Positions 61,037 through 64,000 of a stretch of DNA of 64,000 bases are shown here, one piece after another. The DNA comes from Chryseobacterium sp. IHB B 17019 (lineage in GTDB: Bacteria; Bacteroidota; Bacteroidia; Flavobacteriales; Weeksellaceae): positions 3,720,001 to 3,784,000 of the forward strand of contig NZ_CP013293.1 of assembly GCF_001456155.1 (NCBI RefSeq). Direction: 5' to 3'. The number at the start of each line of letters is the position of its first letter. Position 1 is the stretch's first letter. The notes beneath the pieces are model-generated. The model ran no database searches. It saw only the letters and a list, made by a program, of their open reading frames with translations, and was not told the origin of the DNA. The translations under genes and the position numbers were made by a program.

Positions 61037-61068
61037 GAAAGTTCTTGGAAAGTTCTTGGAAACTTTTC
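61037..61068 (+). repeat. Three 11-bp tandem repeats beside operator B
   Basis: GAAAGTTCTTG (61037-61047), identical unit (61048-61058), and diverged GAAACTTTTC (61059-61068). An 11-bp period matches one helical turn, as for regulator binding sites. Confidence 0.5.
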
Positions 61069-61112
61069 TACGGGAAACCGTAATTGTTTTTGAGAATAAG
61101 TCTTTAATTTTC
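61069..61112 (+). promoter_or_regulatory. Palindromic operator B with -7 element
   Basis: TACGGGAAACCGTA (61069-61082), 22 nt, then TAATTTTC (61105-61112; last base differs from TAnnTTTG). TTG at 61084-61086 with 18-nt spacer. Drives the gene at 61132. Confidence 0.7.
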
Positions 61113-61131
61113 CGAATAAAATTTTATTTAT

Positions 61132-61950
61132 ATGTCAAGATTTTTACTCCAGAAAAAGAAATTATTAGAAGAAGTGTTTGAAAAAGCATCAAATGAAACC
61201 ACTGAAAAAACATTTAGTGGAATTTTGAAATCTCTAGAAAGAGATTTGTTAGATGACTTTAGAATAAATCTTAGCTATAAGTCTTTTGAAACATATTATA
61301 AAACCATAGTTGAGAACGAAAAAGATTATAATATAAAACCTGCAATTCTTGATGATTTAAGCAGATATTTAGAGTATGAGAATTTTAGAAATTATTGTTC
61401 GGATTGGAAAACAATAGAATACACAATCAGCGAAACCATTTCTAAGATTGTTATAAATATTACTAATAAGCCTATTCTACAAATGCCGGATTTCTTGAAG
61501 AAAAATGGGTTAGGCATTATCGAAATGGCTTTTGTTTTACTTCTTGTTACTGGTGGTGTTATTTTTTCAAATGGTAAGAAAACTAATAATGCATTAACAA
61601 ATCCTTTAGGTATAATGTTTGGAGGAAAACCGGATATAGAAAAAGACTATATGTATTGGAATAATGACAGATATAAAGCAACTGACAGTAGTAATTTGGG
61701 ACCACAATTTGAAGTGATTCCAATGAATAAAAGTTTATTTAAATATTTTAAAAAAATTAATAGGGAAGATACTTTAACAGTAGAAAATGCGATGGGCAAT
61801 GTTTGGTATGATAAAAGCAACAATAATGTAGAATTTTTTACAAGCCCAGGCATACATCCTGAAAATGGAAAAGCATTGAAAGATGTTTCAGAGACAATAC
61901 TATATAACCATGCAGGAGTACAAACAGACTCACTACAAATTGAAGAATAA
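61132..61950 (+). CDS. Single-pass membrane protein, regulon member
   Basis: 272 residues. N-terminal helical cytosolic domain (about 1-120) with the pattern EKTFSGILKSLERDLLDDFR, LSYKSFETYYKTIV and LEYENFRNYCSDW, which I recall in other Chryseobacterium hypothetical proteins; one membrane helix (about 129-146, IIEMAFVLLLVTGGVIFS); C-terminal extracytoplasmic part of about 120 residues. Function unknown. Its promoter carries operator B, linking it to the neighbouring two-component system. Confidence 0.72.
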   Translation: MSRFLLQKKKLLEEVFEKASNETTEKTFSGILKSLERDLLDDFRINLSYKSFETYYKTIVENEKDYNIKPAILDDLSRYLEYENFRNYCSDWKTIEYTISETISKIVINITNKPILQMPDFLKKNGLGIIEMAFVLLLVTGGVIFSNGKKTNNALTNPLGIMFGGKPDIEKDYMYWNNDRYKATDSSNLGPQFEVIPMNKSLFKYFKKINREDTLTVENAMGNVWYDKSNNNVEFFTSPGIHPENGKALKDVSETILYNHAGVQTDSLQIEE

Positions 61951-62018
61951 TTTTCATGATAATTTAATCTTCATTTAAAACACTTCGAAAAAGAAACCTC
62001 TACCTTCGTCTATTTAAG

Positions 62019-63806
62019 ATGAATAAAGGAATATTCTTACTTCTACTATTTACTTTCACGGTGTTTTCTGCTCAAAAGCCAGTACAGATCGCATTTCTTT
62101 CTGATGTGCATTTTCAGGATTTGTACGGAAGCTTTTCGGATAACAATTTTAAAGGAATTATCAATCCTAAAAACGCAAAACCGACTATTCTCAGGACGAT
62201 GAATTCGCAATTGCATTCAACCAGGATTTTTAATGAAAATTATTTCGCTTTCCTGAAAGCGTTGGATGATATTGCCGCAAAAGGAATCAAAATTGTCGCG
62301 ATGCCCGGCGATTTTTCGGATGACGGACAGGCGTACAACCTTCGCGGACTTCACAAAATTCTAGACCAATACCACAAAAAATATGGGATAAATTTTTATC
62401 TCACGACGGGAAATCACGATCCTGTCGGACCGTTTCTACAGGATGCCGGAAAAGATGATTTTCTTGGACAAGACGGAAATCCATTGGGAATTTACAGTAA
62501 GGAAAATATGGGTAAAGCCAATAATAAAATCATCACAAAAGATATTGCAGAATCCGGATATCTGGAGATTTTAAATGAGCTAGGAGACTTTGGTTTTTAC
62601 CCTAAAAAAGAAGATTTGTATTGGGGTACACCTTTTGACCAAGGCTCTTACAAAGATTATGCTTATGAAAAAGCTCTTCAAAATGCCGGTTATTCAAAAA
62701 GAATGTATGAAGTTTCCAAAGGCTTTTCTGTTCCCGATTTAAGCTATGTTGTCGAACCCGTAAAAGGAGTTTGGATGATGGCTATCGACGGCAATACTTA
62801 CATTCCGAAAAATTTAAATGAAAATCCAGATAATCCTTCAAATTATAAAGGAGCAAGCATTGGCTACAATAATGTTTTGACCAATAAAAAACATTTGATC
62901 CAATGGGTGAAAAAAATTACGCAGGAAGCAAAAAGTAACGGGAAAACGGTCATTGCTTTCACACACTATCCGATGATTGATTATAATGATGGAGCAACCG
63001 GTGAAATTAAAAATTTGTTGGGAGAAAAAAAATGGCAATTAGAAAGAGTTCCTGAAGAAGAAGTTTCAAAAGCCTTTGCCGAAGCGGGTTTACAAATTCA
63101 TTTTGCCGGGCACATGCACATCAACGACACAGGAATTCGTAAAATTGGAGATAAAATGCTGGTAAATGTTCAGGTTCCTTCGTTAGCAGCTTATCTTCCG
63201 GCATATAAAATTTTAACGATAAAATCACCTGATAAAGTAGAAGTGAAAACGGAAGTTTTAAATGATGTTCCCAATTTCGATGAATTATTTCCACTATACG
63301 AAAAAGAATATGAGACTTTACAAAAAGAGCACACCAAAATTCTCTGGAATAAAGATATTTTAAAATCAAAAACGTATCATGATTTTATGTTGTTTCATTT
63401 GAAAGAATTGGTCCGTCTGAGAATGATTCCGTCTGATTGGCCGAAAGATTTAGTTGAACGATCAAAAAAGCTTAACGGCGAAAATTTATTGTTGTTAATT
63501 CAGGATAAAAATCAATTAACACAGAAAGGAATTGATTCAAGAACATTTCAAAAATGGAGTTTTGAAGATTTGATTTTAGACTTATACAAATTCCAATCTG
63601 CGGACGAACTGGCCAAAAAAGATATTCCAAAAGAAAGGCTGCAGCAGTATCAAACACTGGAAAAACTGTTTGAAGAAAAACAATCCCAGGATCCTTTTAT
63701 TTTGCAGTTAAAATCTATTTTTAAAATTCTTTCTTTGCTTTCAAATGCAGATCCGGCAGATCATTTTGAAATAGATTTGAAGAAAAGGGAGATAAAAAGT
63801 ATGTAA
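62019..63806 (+). CDS. Secreted calcineurin-like metallophosphoesterase
   Basis: 595 residues. Signal peptide 1-19 (FTVFSAQ). Metal motifs in order: FLSDVHF (D-x-H), MPGDFSDDG (G-D), TTGNHDPVG (G-N-H-D), THYPMID (H), and GHMHIN (G-H-x-H). The final 200 residues are a helical C-terminal extension. Probably a periplasmic phosphodiesterase or phosphatase. Convergent with the partial gene at the end of the window. Confidence 0.9.
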   Translation: MNKGIFLLLLFTFTVFSAQKPVQIAFLSDVHFQDLYGSFSDNNFKGIINPKNAKPTILRTMNSQLHSTRIFNENYFAFLKALDDIAAKGIKIVAMPGDFSDDGQAYNLRGLHKILDQYHKKYGINFYLTTGNHDPVGPFLQDAGKDDFLGQDGNPLGIYSKENMGKANNKIITKDIAESGYLEILNELGDFGFYPKKEDLYWGTPFDQGSYKDYAYEKALQNAGYSKRMYEVSKGFSVPDLSYVVEPVKGVWMMAIDGNTYIPKNLNENPDNPSNYKGASIGYNNVLTNKKHLIQWVKKITQEAKSNGKTVIAFTHYPMIDYNDGATGEIKNLLGEKKWQLERVPEEEVSKAFAEAGLQIHFAGHMHINDTGIRKIGDKMLVNVQVPSLAAYLPAYKILTIKSPDKVEVKTEVLNDVPNFDELFPLYEKEYETLQKEHTKILWNKDILKSKTYHDFMLFHLKELVRLRMIPSDWPKDLVERSKKLNGENLLLLIQDKNQLTQKGIDSRTFQKWSFEDLILDLYKFQSADELAKKDIPKERLQQYQTLEKLFEEKQSQDPFILQLKSIFKILSLLSNADPADHFEIDLKKREIKSM

Positions 63807-63827
63807 TTTTTTTGTTTGAAATAAAAA

Positions 63828-63852
63828 GGCTGCCCAAAAATTCAGACAACCT
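63828..63852 (-). terminator. Terminator of the partial minus-strand gene
   Basis: On the minus strand GGTTGTCTG pairs with GGGCAGCC-type arm (several G-U pairs), followed by TTTTTATTTC. Confidence 0.45.
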
Positions 63853-63887
63853 TTCCCCCTTAATATGAAATTTTACTTGCTCTTATA

Positions 63888-64000
63888 TTATTTTCCTATT
63901 ACAGGATTTCTCCTTTCGTACGTGTTATTTTCAAAACTAATTTTATAGTTTGACTTAAAAAGTTGGCTTGGCTGATAATAATCCGTCGTAATAATCTGTG
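63888..64000 (-). CDS. C-terminal end of an unidentified protein (partial)
   Basis: The frame is open to the window edge; 36 residues are visible, beginning QIITTDYYQPSQLFKSNYKI and ending NPVIGK, stop at 63888-63890. Protein-like composition and a downstream terminator support it. Family unknown. Confidence 0.5.
   Translation of the reverse strand, partial: QIITTDYYQPSQLFKSNYKISFENNTYERRNPVIGK

Larger units (their letters stand above)
60763..61131. other. 369-bp spacer with complex structure
   Basis: Contains a hairpin CTGCGA/TCGCAG (60803-60820), four inverted arms in A-B-A'-B' order (60866-60935), a TAAATTTG -7 element at 60961-60968 on the plus strand, three 11-bp tandem repeats (61037-61068) and operator B. 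No protein gene seen. Confidence 0.6.

Noticed and set aside
1..64000. CRISPR array, prophage or insertion sequence
   Set aside because: No array of regularly spaced repeats, no transposase or integrase gene and no phage structural set was found; the S74-type protein at 22019 has a signal peptide and is not in a phage context.

Overview
The window looks like a chromosomal segment from a Flavobacteriia member, most likely the Chryseobacterium group (Weeksellaceae). The basis is AT-rich DNA, promoters of the Bacteroidetes TAnnTTTG type with short leaders and no clear Shine-Dalgarno sequences, and typical families: GLPGLI protein with an outer-membrane barrel, FeoA/FeoB/FeoB-associated Cys-rich protein, DUF3127, GH3-like protein, S74 tail-fibre-type secreted protein, and a division/wall (dcw) cluster running mraZ to ftsZ. 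No rRNA, CRISPR array, prophage or intact insertion sequence was seen. Species assignment is inference.

Layout. 1-720: 3' end of an M14-type peptidase. 861-1539: two unrecognised overlapping small genes, the second Cys-rich. 1595-2476: cupin/JmjC-like protein. 2477-3369: long spacer with a probable minus-strand small RNA and a partly similar twin. 3370-7616: TonB-type outer-membrane barrel, DinB protein and GLPGLI protein; barrel and GLPGLI genes share an unusual upstream motif. 7749-10185: feoA-feoB-Cys-rich peptide iron operon. 10250-14212: DUF4421-like protein, glmM, TPR protein. 14318-17587 (minus): thioredoxin-like protein, DMT transporter, aat, DUF3127. 17766-18021: tRNA-Leu, tRNA-Gly, tRNA-Leu. 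18081-21912: a 49-residue membrane peptide, an OmpR-type response regulator with its kinase, a small stress-like protein and a DUF1275 membrane protein. 22019-29481: S74-type secreted protein, mutL, rhomboid protease, two tandem exo/endonuclease/phosphatase-family proteins, two lipoproteins. 29526-32694: GH3-like protein, intergenic repeats, bacilliredoxin, YqeY.

32789-49568 (minus) is the cell division and peptidoglycan cluster: mraZ, rsmH, ftsL, ftsI, murE, mraY, murD, ftsW, murG, a secreted YbjN-like protein, murC, ftsQ, ftsA, ftsZ. murF and ddl are absent from it. MraZ-type TGGG boxes lie where the -33 element of the mraZ promoter would be. 49841-51737: alpha/beta hydrolase, engB, GNAT enzyme.

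51799-61950 is the most unusual part. Nine tightly packed minus-strand genes encode a von Willebrand A-like lipoprotein, a four-helix membrane coiled-coil protein, a TerB-like protein, a DUF6804-like protein, a TM2 protein, a PH/SHOCT protein, a Cys-rich SH3 lipoprotein, an HsdR-N-type nuclease-fold protein and another lipoprotein. They adjoin a two-component system (TPR lipoprotein kinase plus LuxR-type regulator). The same 14-bp palindrome, TACGGGAAACCGTA, occurs exactly 22 nt upstream of a -7 promoter element three times: before the nine-gene operon, before the response regulator gene (inside the kinase gene), and before the membrane protein gene at 61132. This points to one autoregulated regulon controlling an apparently undescribed envelope/stress or conflict system. 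The window ends with a secreted metallophosphoesterase and the 3' end of a minus-strand gene.
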